Shown piece by piece: positions 1 through 9,005 of a DNA stretch of 64,000 bases. This stretch comes from CAVPNY01 sp963706905 (lineage in GTDB: Bacteria; Chloroflexota; Anaerolineae; Anaerolineales; UBA4823): NCBI GenBank assembly GCA_963706905.1, contig CAVPNY010000025.1:1-64000 (forward strand), read 5' to 3'. The notes under the pieces are model-generated. The model was not told where the DNA came from and ran no database searches. It worked only from the letters and a program-made list of their open reading frames with translations. Both the position numbers and the translations under genes were made by a program. Each line of letters starts with the position of its first letter. Position 1 is the stretch's first letter.

Positions 1-86
1 GACGATCGGTAACTATTAACTCTTCACCAGATTCTTGTTAGACTCCCCACCCGCTGCCAGGCGCGATCTCTTAGGCGTTAAGCCTC

Positions 87-115
87 TTGCCCCAGGGCAA
101 GCCCTCTGGTATAAT
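87..115 (+). promoter_or_regulatory. Sigma-70-type promoter of the tRNA/tuf operon
   Basis: A TTGCCC box at 87-92 and a perfect TATAAT at 110-115 are separated by exactly 17 bases. No gene lies between this site and the first tRNA. It is the only consensus-like promoter seen ahead of the tRNA-tuf-rpmG block, so it probably drives the whole cluster; the operon extent is inferred. Confidence 0.7.
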
Positions 116-147
116 GCCCTTCGCCCTCTGGACAGGTTGTGTAGTAC

Positions 148-192
148 TTTTTCTGTGATTTGCGGACGTAGCCTGCAAATCACAGATAAAAA
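148..192. repeat. Palindrome with a GGCTACG-type apex
   Basis: Arms TCTGTGATTTGC (152-163) and TGCAAATCACAGA (174-186) form a long stem. On the minus strand the apex reads GGCTACGTCCGC. The same apex with different arms occurs at 59964-60008 and, in a related form, at 54388-54478. It lies in the leader between promoter and first tRNA, so it would be transcribed as a hairpin. Confidence 0.7.
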
Positions 193-230
193 ATAGAAAC
201 ACTATCTCTGGACGGGCGATCGGCGACAGC

Positions 231-306
231 GCCGACGTAGCTCAAGCGGCAGAGCAACCGCCTTGTAAGTGGTAGGTTACGGGTTCGATTCCCGTCGTCG
301 GCTCCA
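231..306 (+). tRNA. tRNA-Thr (anticodon UGU)
   Basis: The acceptor stem GCCGACG pairs with CGTCGGC, and the D and T arms (GGGTTCGATTCCC) are canonical. The anticodon loop CTTGTAA gives TGT, reading ACA. CCA is encoded at 304-306. It is the first of three tRNAs ahead of tuf. Confidence 0.95.
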
Positions 307-307
307 G

Positions 308-386
308 GATTGCAGGTTGTCGATTGTAGATTGCTAATCCGGACAACCTTGTTCGCAGTGCAATCTGCAATCGTTATCCTACAATC
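308..386. repeat. Imperfect palindrome between tRNA-Thr and tRNA-Tyr
   Basis: Nested inverted words are visible: GATTGCAG/CTGCAATC, GGTTGTC/GACAACC and GATTGTAG/CTACAATC. Together they fill almost the whole spacer. The sequence is unrelated to the other spacer palindromes. It could fold in the primary transcript and act as a processing site; that role is inferred. Confidence 0.55.
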
Positions 387-398
387 AAATACTAACCC

Positions 399-481
399 GG
401 GCGGTTACCCAAGTGGCCAAAGGGGGCTGACTGTAAATCAGCTGGCAGACGCCTTCGGAGGTTCGAATCCTTCACCGCCCA
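399..481 (+). tRNA. tRNA-Tyr (anticodon GUA)
   Basis: The acceptor GGGCGGT pairs with ACCGCCC. The anticodon stem GCTGA/TCAGC holds a loop CTGTAAA with anticodon GTA. A long variable arm, as expected for a class II tRNA, precedes the T arm GGTTCGAATCC. The 3' CCA is not encoded (the sequence continues ACCT), unlike the preceding tRNA. Confidence 0.95.
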
Positions 482-492
482 CCTGGTTCACT

Positions 493-531
493 CGCTGACC
501 ATGGCTGCGTTCAAGCCAAAAATGGTCAGCG
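493..531. repeat. Palindrome between tRNA-Tyr and the second tRNA-Thr
   Basis: Perfect 10-bp arms CGCTGACCAT (493-502) and ATGGTCAGCG (522-531) enclose a smaller GGCT/AGCC hairpin. It is followed directly by CGTAGCC, the word also found at the apex of the 148-192 element. Function unknown; it is too T-poor to be an intrinsic terminator. Confidence 0.6.
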
Positions 532-551
532 CGTAGCCACGTAAGGCGAAA

Positions 552-624
552 GCCCTCATAGCTCAGTCGGTAGAGCACGTTCTTGGTAAGAACGGGGTCA
601 TGGGTTCAAATCCCATTGAGGGCT
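552..624 (+). tRNA. tRNA-Thr (anticodon GGU)
   Basis: The acceptor GCCCTCA pairs with TGAGGGC. The anticodon arm CGTTC/GAACG has loop TTGGTAA, giving GGT. CCA is not encoded. The tRNA ends about 50 bases before the tuf start, the usual tRNA-tuf junction of a bacterial str-type locus. Confidence 0.95.
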
Positions 625-677
625 CTCGTTACCAACATCGTCGAATCTTATTTTTCGATAAGGAGAGAAGAGCACTT

Positions 678-1880
<1,203 letters not shown>

Positions 1881-1923
1881 AAGGAGCGGCACCCTTCAAG
1901 ATTAGAGTGCTGATAACAGAAAT

Positions 1924-2091
1924 ATGGCTTCGAAAAAAGATGTCCGCCCAGTAGTTACCCTGGCCTGCTCAGAATGTAAGGAACGCAATTACACAACCGA
2001 GAAGAACCGGCGTAATGACCCGGGGCGAATGGAACTAAAAAAGTATTGTCCGCGTTGTCGCTGTCACCAGATACATCGCGAGACGAAATAG
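1924..2091 (+). CDS. rpmG: 50S ribosomal protein L33
   Basis: This 55-residue protein begins MASKKDVRPV and carries two Cys pairs (ACSEC and YCPRC), the zinc-ribbon type of L33, followed by HQIHRETK. It is a large-subunit protein near the E site. It sits between tuf and tRNA-Trp/secE, its usual place. Its TAG stop is built into the first unit of the octanucleotide repeat that follows. Confidence 0.95.
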   Translation: MASKKDVRPVVTLACSECKERNYTTEKNRRNDPGRMELKKYCPRCRCHQIHRETK

Positions 2092-2194
2092 TCGATTAGT
2101 CTGATAGTCAGGTAGTCGGATGGTCGAATAGTCAAAGAAGGAACTTGATGATATGACTATTCGACTACAAGACTACGAGACCACATGACTAATA
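2086..2194. repeat. Inverted octanucleotide array (NNNTAGTC / GACTANNN)
   Basis: From 2086 to 2133 there are six consecutive 8-base units ending in TAGTC (one has GGTC): AAATAGTC, GATTAGTC, TGATAGTC, AGGTAGTC, GGATGGTC, GAATAGTC. After a 21-base gap, five units of the reverse type follow from 2155 to 2194: GACTATTC, GACTACAA, GACTACGA, GACCACAT, GACTAATA. The two arrays are complementary and would fold into a stem of about 40 bp inside the rpmG to tRNA-Trp transcript. The first unit overlaps the rpmG stop codon. Confidence 0.8.
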
Positions 2195-2196
2195 AT

Positions 2197-2269
2197 AGGC
2201 CAGTAGCTCAATTGGTAGAGCTCTCGTCTCCAAAACGAGCGGTTGTGGGTTCAAGTCCTGCCTGGCCTG
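2197..2269 (+). tRNA. tRNA-Trp (anticodon CCA)
   Basis: The acceptor AGGCCAG pairs with CTGGCCT. The anticodon stem CTCGT/ACGAG has loop CTCCAAA, giving CCA. The D and T arms are canonical. Its place between rpmG and secE is widely conserved in bacteria. Confidence 0.96.
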
Positions 2270-2277
2270 CCTGAGAT

Positions 2278-2315
2278 ACGGGTGACGCCGTCCATAGAGG
2301 CGGCGTTTTGCCCGT
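2278..2315 (+). terminator. Hairpin after tRNA-Trp, weak terminator or processing signal
   Basis: Two nested stems, ACGGG/CCCGT outside and ACGCCG/CGGCGT inside, with only a four-base T run within the 3' arm. It may reduce read-through from the tRNA into secE-nusG or be a tRNA 3' processing signal; it lacks a proper U tract. Confidence 0.4.
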
Positions 2316-2384
2316 AACTATAGAAAAAAAGGGCGTTTATTGCGGGTAGAAGTTAATCCCAATAAACATCCGAAGGAGAACCTC

Positions 2385-2603
2385 GTGGCCAAGGATGATA
2401 AGAAGGCCATCCAAAAACAACCGAACCGCGTCCAGCGCTACTTCCGAGAGACGGTTGGCGAATTGCGCAAAGTGACCTGGCCGACTCGCCGGGAGGCGAC
2501 CAATTTGACCATTGTCGTCTTGATAGTGATCGCTGCGATGAGCGCCTTCCTTGGTTTGCTGGATTTCATTTTCGGACGCTTCTTTATCTTGCTCTTTGGT
2601 TGA
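2385..2603 (+). CDS. secE: Preprotein translocase subunit SecE
   Basis: SecE is the small essential subunit that clamps SecY. The 72-residue product has a basic N-terminus, the conserved cytosolic amphipathic segment ETVGELRKVTWPTRREA, and one hydrophobic membrane helix near residues 45-70. I chose the GTG at 2385 because AAGGAG lies 8 bases upstream and the family match starts there. It directly precedes nusG, the standard order. Confidence 0.93.
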   Translation: MAKDDKKAIQKQPNRVQRYFRETVGELRKVTWPTRREATNLTIVVLIVIAAMSAFLGLLDFIFGRFFILLFG

Positions 2604-2675
2604 TACGTTCGATCGTTTAATGTGGCGTACTGACTGACGGAATCCTGTCACCAGATGAACTAAGGGATGATAGCA

Positions 2676-3371
2676 ATGAATTTGATTGACCAGGAAGATG
2701 AATTCGAAGAAAGAGAAGAATTCGAGGCGGCCGACGATCTCGAAGCCCCCGTTGAGTCTCCTGTGAGTGGCGAAGACCAGGAAGAAGGTCTCTTACCGCT
2801 GGAGTTTCCGGAAGAGCTCCTGGAAGGCGAATCGTTCCAGGAAGGGGATGGTCGCGCCTGGTATGTGGTCCATTGCTACTCAGGCTACGAGAACAAGGTG
2901 CGCCATAATTTGGAGCAGCGCATTGAGACGATGGGGATGAAAGATAAGATCTTCGATATTGTAGTCCCCACAGAGGAAGAGATCGAGGTCAGGGAAGGCA
3001 AGCGACGTACCGTAGAACGACGTGTATTCCCGGGATATATTCTGGTCAATATGATCCTGTCCGAAGAGTCATGGTATGTTGTGCGCAATACACCTGGTGT
3101 GACAGGCTTTGTTGGCATGGGGAACAACCCAACACCCCTGCGCCCAGAAGAGGTCTCGCAGATCATCAAGCGGATGGAAGCTGAAGCCCCGCGCATTAAA
3201 GTCACTTTTAAATCTGGCGAACGTGTGCGCATTGTCGATGGGCCCTTCAACGATTTCCGCGGCACCGTTTCTGAAATCGATATGGAGCGGGCAAAAGTGC
3301 GTGTAATGGTAAACTTCTTCGGGCGCGAAACGCCCGTTGAGCTTGACTTCTTACAGGTTGAAAAAACCTGA
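2676..3371 (+). CDS. nusG: Transcription termination/antitermination factor NusG
   Basis: NusG binds RNA polymerase and couples it to Rho or the ribosome. The NGN domain begins at WYVVHCYSGYENKV (about residue 61), with FPGYILVNM and TPGVTGFVG; the KOW domain follows at GERVRIVDGPFNDFRGTV. An unusual feature is about 58 residues of very acidic, low-complexity sequence (Glu/Asp-rich) before the NGN domain. The ATG at 2676 has AAGGG nine bases upstream; the ATG at 2667 is too close to it. Upstream of rplK as usual. Confidence 0.95.
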   Translation: MNLIDQEDEFEEREEFEAADDLEAPVESPVSGEDQEEGLLPLEFPEELLEGESFQEGDGRAWYVVHCYSGYENKVRHNLEQRIETMGMKDKIFDIVVPTEEEIEVREGKRRTVERRVFPGYILVNMILSEESWYVVRNTPGVTGFVGMGNNPTPLRPEEVSQIIKRMEAEAPRIKVTFKSGERVRIVDGPFNDFRGTVSEIDMERAKVRVMVNFFGRETPVELDFLQVEKT

Positions 3372-3432
3372 TTGAAGGTAGGTGGGAGGGTGTTCCCCTA
3401 TCACCCGCTATCACCACAAAGGAGAACATACT

Positions 3433-3858
3433 GTGGCAAAGAAATTGAAGGCAATTGTACGTTTGCAAATCGAGGCTGGGAAGGCGAACCCGGCGCCTCC
3501 GATTGGCCCGGCATTGGCTGGGCATGGGATCAACTTAATGGCATTCTGCAAGGAGTACAACGCCCGCACGTCGAACCGACCGGGCGAGATTCTCCCAGCA
3601 GAGATCAGCATTTTCACCGATGGCTCTTTCACATTTATTCTGAAAACCCCTCCGGCGTCTGTCCTATTGAAAAAGGCCGCAGGTGTGGGTAAAGGTTCGG
3701 CTAATGCGCCGCGTGAAAAAGTTGGGAAAGTGACTCGCAGCCAGGTACGCGAGATTGCTGAACTGAAGATGAAAGACCTTAACGCAGTGGATCTGGAAGG
3801 CGCAATGCGCCAGATTGAAGGCACTGCTCGTAACATGGGTCTGGAGATTGTGGACTAA
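3433..3858 (+). CDS. rplK: 50S ribosomal protein L11
   Basis: L11 forms the GTPase-associated centre with 23S rRNA and L10-L12. The 141-residue product shows the N-terminal motif GKANPAPPIGPALAGHGIN and the C-terminal RNA-binding domain with TRSQVREIAELKMKDLNA. GTG start with GGAG about 10 bases upstream. It is followed by rplA after 48 bases. Confidence 0.96.
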   Translation: MAKKLKAIVRLQIEAGKANPAPPIGPALAGHGINLMAFCKEYNARTSNRPGEILPAEISIFTDGSFTFILKTPPASVLLKKAAGVGKGSANAPREKVGKVTRSQVREIAELKMKDLNAVDLEGAMRQIEGTARNMGLEIVD

Positions 3859-3906
3859 TCATCTGTGGGAGGGCGCAAAGCCCGTTTGAACCACAAAGGA
3901 GAAAGC

Positions 3907-4626
3907 ATGGCGAAGCACGGTAAGAAATATTTGGCTGCGGCCGCAAAGATCGAACAAGACCGTAATTATGAACCTGATGAAGCAATTGCTCTTGTCAAAG
4001 AGACTGCGATTGCAACCTTTGATTCGACGGTCGAAATCCATATTCGCCTTGGGGTGGACCCCCGCCACGCCGACCAGCAGGTGCGCGACGTGGTCGTTTT
4101 ACCGCATGGCCTGGGTAAGACTGTCCGGGTGCTGGTGTTTGCTCAGGGAGAAGGGGCTGCCTTTGCTCGCGAGGCTGGGGCCGATATTGTCGCCGATGAT
4201 GAAGAGACCCTGCAGAAGATCCAGGGCGGCTGGACGGAATTTGATGTTGCCATAGCCACACCGGATATGATGGGTAAAGTTGGGCGGCTTGGTCGAATTC
4301 TTGGCCCACGTGGCCTGATGCCTAATCCCAAGGCTGGCACGGTCATTCCCGCTGAAGACATTCCGCGCGTCGTGGAGGAGTCGAAGGCTGGTCGGGTAGA
4401 ATTTCGCGTTGATAAAACGTCTAATCTGCATGTGCCAATTGGTAAAGCTTCTTTTGAAAAGCAAAAACTATATGACAACATGGCAGCTTTAATGGATGCC
4501 ATCCGTAAAGCCCGCCCGGCGGCAGCTAAAGGCACTTATGTTCGGCGGGTAACATTAACTACAACGATGGGACCTGGCATAAAAGTCGATCCAAACCAGG
4601 CTCAAGCGATGGAGATTCGCGAATAA
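3907..4626 (+). CDS. rplA: 50S ribosomal protein L1
   Basis: L1 forms the mobile stalk near the E site and in many bacteria represses its own operon. The 239-residue length is normal. The signature region GPRGLMPNPKAGTV, followed by the VEFRVDKTSNLHVPIGK segment, is present. The ATG at 3907 is preceded by AAAGGAG. Downstream lies the L10 leader rather than a direct join to rplJ. Confidence 0.96.
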   Translation: MAKHGKKYLAAAAKIEQDRNYEPDEAIALVKETAIATFDSTVEIHIRLGVDPRHADQQVRDVVVLPHGLGKTVRVLVFAQGEGAAFAREAGADIVADDEETLQKIQGGWTEFDVAIATPDMMGKVGRLGRILGPRGLMPNPKAGTVIPAEDIPRVVEESKAGRVEFRVDKTSNLHVPIGKASFEKQKLYDNMAALMDAIRKARPAAAKGTYVRRVTLTTTMGPGIKVDPNQAQAMEIRE

Positions 4627-4649
4627 GAAGTTTGAAACCTATTCGCTAA

Positions 4650-4740
4650 GATCGAGTACCACTTTGCCAAAGACAGCGGGTGCCCCGGCCTTATGCCGGC
4701 CGGCTTAATTACCTGCCCAGGTAAAGACAACTCCCTGAAA
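4650..4740 (+). ncRNA. L10 (rplJL) leader RNA
   Basis: The segment holds AAAGACAGCGGG, a GC-rich hairpin (GCCCCGGCC/GGCCGG) and the conserved CTTAATTACCTGCCCAGGTAA block. These are the hallmarks of the bacterial L10 leader bound by the L10(L12) complex. It lies right before rplJ and ahead of an intrinsic terminator, which supports feedback attenuation of rplJL by free L10-L12. Boundaries are approximate. Confidence 0.8.
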
Positions 4741-4770
4741 TCAAATTTCCGTTTATGCGGAAATGGAGAG

Positions 4771-4807
4771 TCTTTGCCTGGCGCCTACACCAGGCAAAGA
4801 TTTTTTT
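4771..4807 (+). terminator. Attenuator between L10 leader and rplJ
   Basis: A perfect 11-bp stem, TCTTTGCCTGG/CCAGGCAAAGA, has an 8-base loop and is followed by seven T. It ends only about 5 bases before the rplJ ribosome-binding site. With the leader it gives a standard transcription-attenuation layout. A smaller ATTTCC/GGAAAT hairpin sits just upstream. Confidence 0.85.
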
Positions 4808-4828
4808 CAGGAAGGAGGTGAATGGACA

Positions 4829-5368
4829 TTGGCCATATCGGAGAAGCGCAAGAAGGAAGTTGTTGGCGAGTATCAGGACTGGCTTGAAAAAAGTAAAGCT
4901 GTTATCCTGACCGAATACACTGGTCTTTCAATGAAAGACATGGATGCCCTCCGGACGAAGGTTCGTGAAGCGGGCGGCGAGTTCCACGTGTTGAAGAACA
5001 CCCTGGCTCAGAAGGCATTTGAAGGTGCTGGTTTTCAGGCGCCATCAGACTTCTTTGAAGGCAGTACCGCAGCCGGATTTGCATTCCAGGACGCGCCCGC
5101 CCTGGCGAAAACCATGATGGATTTCGCTAAGACAGCCGAAATTCTCAAAGTCAAGGGCGGATATCTTCAAAATCGCCCGATGAGCGCCGCGCAGGTGAGC
5201 GCGTTGGCGAACTTGCCTCCGTTGCCAGTGATGCGCGCCCAATTATTGGGAACCATCCTGGCTCCGGCCAGCCAGCTTGCTCGAACCCTGGCTGAACCAG
5301 CGCGCCAGATCGCAGCTGTTTTGAAAGGCTATGCCGATCATGATGCGGCAAGCGAACCAGTTAGTTGA
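4829..5368 (+). CDS. rplJ: 50S ribosomal protein L10
   Basis: L10 anchors the L7/L12 stalk and autoregulates through the leader above. The 179-residue product starts LAISEKRKKEVV and has the family segments AVILTEYTGLSMKDMDALR and EFHVLKNTLAQKA. The TTG at 4829 is chosen because a strong AAGGAGGTG ends 8 bases before it and no in-frame ATG or GTG is placed as well. Followed by rplL. Confidence 0.94.
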   Translation: MAISEKRKKEVVGEYQDWLEKSKAVILTEYTGLSMKDMDALRTKVREAGGEFHVLKNTLAQKAFEGAGFQAPSDFFEGSTAAGFAFQDAPALAKTMMDFAKTAEILKVKGGYLQNRPMSAAQVSALANLPPLPVMRAQLLGTILAPASQLARTLAEPARQIAAVLKGYADHDAASEPVS

Positions 5369-5433
5369 TTTGTTTTTTTAATCTTGAATCTCATTGAGAA
5401 AATGTTTAGAAACATTACAAGGAGTATGTTGAA

Positions 5434-5811
5434 ATGGCCGATTTGAATAAAGTGGTTGAGGAGCTGAGTGCTCTCTCAGTTTTAGAAGCTTCCGAGCTGG
5501 TCAAGCTGCTCGAGGAAAAATGGGGCGTATCAGCGGCTGCTCCGGTAGCGGTTGCTGCTGCTGCGCCTACTGCTGCAGCGGCTGAGCCGGTTGAGGAAAA
5601 GACCGAATTTGATGTGGTTATCAAGGATGCCGGTCCGAAGAAGATCGAAGTCATCAAGACCATTCGTCAACTGACCAGCCTGGGCTTAAAAGAAGCCAAG
5701 GATATGGCTGAAACTGCCGGCGGCAAGGTGTTGGAAGCGGTGAGTAAGGAAGTCGCTGCAGACGCCAAAGCCAAGCTGGAGGCTGCTGGCGCTTCTGTTG
5801 AAGTCGCCTAG
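5434..5811 (+). CDS. rplL: 50S ribosomal protein L7/L12
   Basis: The 125-residue acidic stalk protein recruits translation factors. It has an N-terminal dimerisation domain, a flexible Ala-rich hinge at about residues 30-52, and the C-terminal domain with VIKTIRQLTSLGLKEAKDM and the usual Lys/Gly positions. AAGGAG precedes the ATG. It is the last gene of the block, closed by the terminator at 5831. Confidence 0.96.
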   Translation: MADLNKVVEELSALSVLEASELVKLLEEKWGVSAAAPVAVAAAAPTAAAAEPVEEKTEFDVVIKDAGPKKIEVIKTIRQLTSLGLKEAKDMAETAGGKVLEAVSKEVAADAKAKLEAAGASVEVA

Positions 5812-5830
5812 CTTCTTTTCGTGCTTTGTG

Positions 5831-5857
5831 AGGCCGCCTGATCGGGCGGCCTTTTTT
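5831..5857 (+). terminator. Intrinsic terminator of rplJL
   Basis: AGGCCGCC pairs with GGGCGGCC around a four-base loop, followed by six T. It lies 20 bases after the rplL stop. Confidence 0.9.
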
Positions 5858-5931
5858 CTTTTTCAAGGCTGTGGTATATTCTAAGAAATATCATTAATGT
5901 TAATTGAGCGAGATAATCCTCAGGAGGAAAA

Positions 5932-6609
5932 ATGAGCGCTCGAATCCTGGTTATCGAAGACGATGAAGCCATCTTGAAGTTCCTCCGTCGCGGCCTGGCC
6001 TATGAAGGCTACCAGGTAGATACCGCCGCTGATGGGCAATCTGGTCTGGGAATGGCTAGAGATAATCCGCCGGATCTGGTTGTGCTCGATCTCATGTTGC
6101 CCGGCATCGATGGTTTGGAGGTGTGTCGCAGATTGCGTGCGGGGGGGCCTGTGCCGATTTTGATCTTAACTGCGAAAGACACAGTCAACGATCGGGTGCT
6201 TGGGCTGGATATGGGCGCCGATGATTATATGGTGAAACCATTCAACCTGGATGAGCTCCTGGCGCGCATCAGAGCCTTGTTGCGGAGAGCCCAACCCACT
6301 CGACCACAGGTTTTACGTTTCGCTGATCTTTCACTCGATACCGGCACTCGCCAGGCTTACCGCAGCGATCGAACGATTTCATTGACTGCCAAAGAGTATG
6401 AACTTTTGGAACTCTTCATGCGTCATCCCCGCCAAGTGCTCACCCGGGATATGATCTTTGACCGGGTTTGGGGTTATGATTTTGGGGGTGAGAGCAATAT
6501 TATCGAGGTATATATCCGCTACTTGCGTCAGAAGCTCGAAACTGATACCGAAACCCGTCTGATTCACACAGTGCGCGGTATGGGGTATGTACTCAGGGAG
6601 CCGACTTAG
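5932..6609 (+). CDS. OmpR/PhoB-family response regulator
   Basis: This is a DNA-binding regulator activated by phosphorylation. Receiver domain residues 1-118: acidic pocket EDD at 9-11, phospho-acceptor Asp53 in VLDLMLPG, and the conserved Lys in MVKPF. The winged-helix domain at about 128-222 contains LTAKEYELLELF and TVRGMGYVLR. AGGAGG precedes the ATG. The next gene, 9 bases downstream, is its cognate sensor kinase, which is interrupted; the regulator itself appears intact. Target genes are not evident. Confidence 0.93.
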   Translation: MSARILVIEDDEAILKFLRRGLAYEGYQVDTAADGQSGLGMARDNPPDLVVLDLMLPGIDGLEVCRRLRAGGPVPILILTAKDTVNDRVLGLDMGADDYMVKPFNLDELLARIRALLRRAQPTRPQVLRFADLSLDTGTRQAYRSDRTISLTAKEYELLELFMRHPRQVLTRDMIFDRVWGYDFGGESNIIEVYIRYLRQKLETDTETRLIHTVRGMGYVLREPT

Positions 6610-6618
6610 TCGCTTCTG

Positions 6619-7996
6619 ATGTCATTACGAGCACGACTCACTCTCCTCTATACGACGCTTTTGGGGGGAATACTGCTGGTTTTTGGGACGCTGATTTATC
6701 TCTTTGTCAGGCTGGTGCTGATTGCCCAGGTAGACGAAGCGCTGATTTAAACTTTCAATGATATATTGAATAGCACCCAGATCGTCTCAATCCGAGATAT
6801 GGACGTGCTCCAACTTCCGGCCCTCGATCTGACCGAGAATGTGTACGCCCAGGCCTGGGATCTCCATTCCCAGCTCAATTCAACTAACCTGAAGGGGTTC
6901 AACCAGCCCTTTGACCCCTCTGGTTTGCAATCCTCTGTTCCGGTCTTTCGGGATGTAACCAGAGGATTTCACCTGCGCGTCTTAAGCGTACCGCTCAACA
7001 TTGGTGGCCGGCCGATAGGCATGCTCCAATTGGCTTCTAATCTAGCAGTTGTTGATGCAACATTGCGGGCGTTGGTGACTGTATTGCTGGTTGGATCCGT
7101 GATTGCCATCGCCCTGGCCGCGTTGATCGGCTGGCTCAGCACCAAGCGCGCTCTTGCTCCACTGGAGGCGGTTACGCAAACTGCTCTTCAAATCACACGT
7201 GCCGATGATCTCTCCCGGCGGATCTCGTATCAGGGGCCACCGGAAGATGAGGTGGGTCAATTGATTATAGCTTTCAACCAGACTTTAGCCCGACTTGAGA
7301 ACTTGTTTCATACTCAACGCCGTTTTGTGGCTGATGTCGGGCACGAGTTGCGCACTCCGCTCACAGTGATTAAAGGAAATGTAGACTTGATGAGGCGGAT
7401 GGGTTGTTCCGATGATGAATCCCTGGTTGGAATCGAAACTGAGGTAGATCGGTTGACACGTCTGGTGGGCGATCTGTTATTGCTGGCTCAGGCTGAGTTT
7501 GGTAAGCTGCCGTTGGATCAGCGTCCTGTTGAACTGGACAGCATCGTGCTGGAAAGCCTGCAGCAAATGCAGGTGCTCGCTCGCGACAAATTACAACTAC
7601 GTCTGGGTGAATTTGATCAGGTGCTGGTATGTGGAGATCAGGATCGATTGAAACAGGTTCTTGTTAATTTAATTGGGAATGCAATTAAATATACGCCCAG
7701 CGGTGGGGAGGTTGTGGTTGGGTTGGGGAAAGTTGGTAAGCAGGCTAAGTTGACTGTGCATGATACTGGTGCGGGGATCCCAAAGGAAGATTTGCCGCAT
7801 GTTTTTGAGCGATTTTACCGTGGCGAAAAATCAAGAACCCGCTCTCGAGATGGGAAAGGATTTGGTCTGGGTCTTTCGATTGCTTATTGGATCGTTCGTA
7901 ATCATGGCGGTCGGATCGAGGTTGACTCTGCAGAAAGATCATGGCACGACATTTATTGTATGGCTTCCTCTTGCCGAAGGCGATTGTCAGGGTTAA
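6619..7996 (+). pseudogene. Sensor histidine kinase, interrupted by a stop and a frameshift
   Basis: The frame opens at MSLRARLTLLYTTLL with a first membrane helix, then meets TAA at 6748-6750 where Gln (CAA) is expected (DEALI-stop-TFNDIL). The rest encodes a second helix, a HAMP domain, the phospho-acceptor HELRTPLTVI, and the ATPase boxes NLIGNAIKYTP, DTGAGIP and GFGLGLSI. Near 7935 one extra base moves the true end, HGTTFIVWLPLAEGD, into another frame that stops at 7996. The total length is 3n+1. An internal start near 6766 would lose the first helix. Either a decayed kinase or sequence error; the nonsense change is a substitution, so not all is indel noise. Confidence 0.8.
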
Positions 7997-8040
7997 TTTC
8001 AATAATTCCCTCTATCATCTAACCGAGTAAGACGTAAATC

Positions 8041-8084
8041 AAAGCACGACCCTTCAACGCAATGCGCCGAAGGGTCGTGCTTTT
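8041..8084. terminator. Bidirectional terminator
   Basis: The arms AAAGCACGACCCTT and AAGGGTCGTGCTTTT form a near-perfect 14-bp stem with A and T runs on the two sides. It can therefore stop both the two-component genes on the plus strand and the convergent membrane-protein gene ending at 8102. Confidence 0.9.
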
Positions 8085-8101
8085 CTAATTGAATTATGGA
8101 T

Positions 8102-8849
8102 TTAACGGTTGGGTGTGAAAGTAGAACGCCGGTTTGGGTTATCACTTGATTGGGCATCCATAGAGACTGGGTGGTAAGTTGGTTCAGGGCGGTTATATGC
8201 TTGCTCCACAGGGGGAGTAGGTCGGTAATTTGAGCGGGTTGCGGAAGTATTGCGGGAAGTCGCGGGGATTGATGTGGGTTGGACAACTGCTGTCCGTGGA
8301 GCTCGGGAGTATCCACTTTGGGGGACTCTCTGATCAGCCTGGCTGAATAACCGGTCGCCAGCAACTGAGAAGGTGCCGATAATCAAGACCCGGATCAACC
8401 ACACCAGGATTGCGACAAAAATGGGGACCACTTTGAGGAGAGTGTCTCCTTGCACAACAGCGTTGCCCAGGTCATCCTGGTTGAGCAAAGCGATCGATAC
8501 GCCCCACCAGGTGAGCATTGAGTTCATCGTTGCAGCCAGGAGCCATGCGCCAAAGAGATACCAGGCTTCGGAAGGCTCCTTGTTGCCAGCTTCAGGTGTA
8601 AATAGTCGGGCAATACCGGCAAAGTCGATCCCACAGAAGGCGATTGCCAGGATCGTAGCCCATTTAAGACCAGCAAATTCGAGGTCGCCTAACAAATCGG
8701 TTAGAGCAAATGTGGTCGTGCTGAAGTTAAAATATCTCAAAGGCGATTAATGCAGCAATGATGATCAGGCCAAAGGCCAGACCGCGGCGCAGGTTGCCTC
8801 CTGCGAGTGAGAAATGGACTTTTTGATTGCGGTAATTGGTTTGATTCAT
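8102..8849 (-). CDS. Membrane protein of unknown function with a +1 break
   Basis: I do not recognise the family. The protein starts MNQTNYRNQKVHFSLAGG after TGGAGG, has a first helix (GLAFGLIIIAALIAFEIF), three further helices, and a C-terminal tail of about 90 residues rich in Pro, Ser, Arg and Asn, probably disordered. The frame is broken near 8722: TTT TAA C stops the first part, but skipping one T gives a seamless EIFNFSTTTFALTD junction. The length is 3n+1. This is either an extra T in a TTTT run or a slip site resembling that of prfB. Its promoter has a LexA-like operator shared in type with the divergent transglycosylase gene. Confidence 0.6.
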
Positions 8850-8940
8850 GACAGCCTCCAGTGGCCAACTGAGTAACTTCTGCTCGGTTGAAGCGATCGA
8901 AAGATGATCGTCATTCAAACCGAATGGTCATTTCAGTAAT

Positions 8941-8969
8941 AATATAGAACAAATGTTCGTATTTGTCAA
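8941..8969 (-). promoter_or_regulatory. Promoter with LexA-like operator (membrane protein gene)
   Basis: On the minus strand TTGACA (8964-8969) and TATATT (8941-8946) are 17 bases apart. The spacer contains the perfect inverted repeat GAAC-ATTT-GTTC (8947-8958). This matches the Gram-positive/Chloroflexi-type SOS box GAAC-N4-GTTC and would block RNA polymerase if bound. Confidence 0.7.
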
Positions 8970-9005
8970 GAGGCATTTTCCTTAGTGAATTGGAAGATGA
9001 TAACC

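Noticed and set aside
2086..2194. CRISPR array
   Set aside because: The units are 8 bases long with no spacers, in two opposite arms; no cas gene is present.
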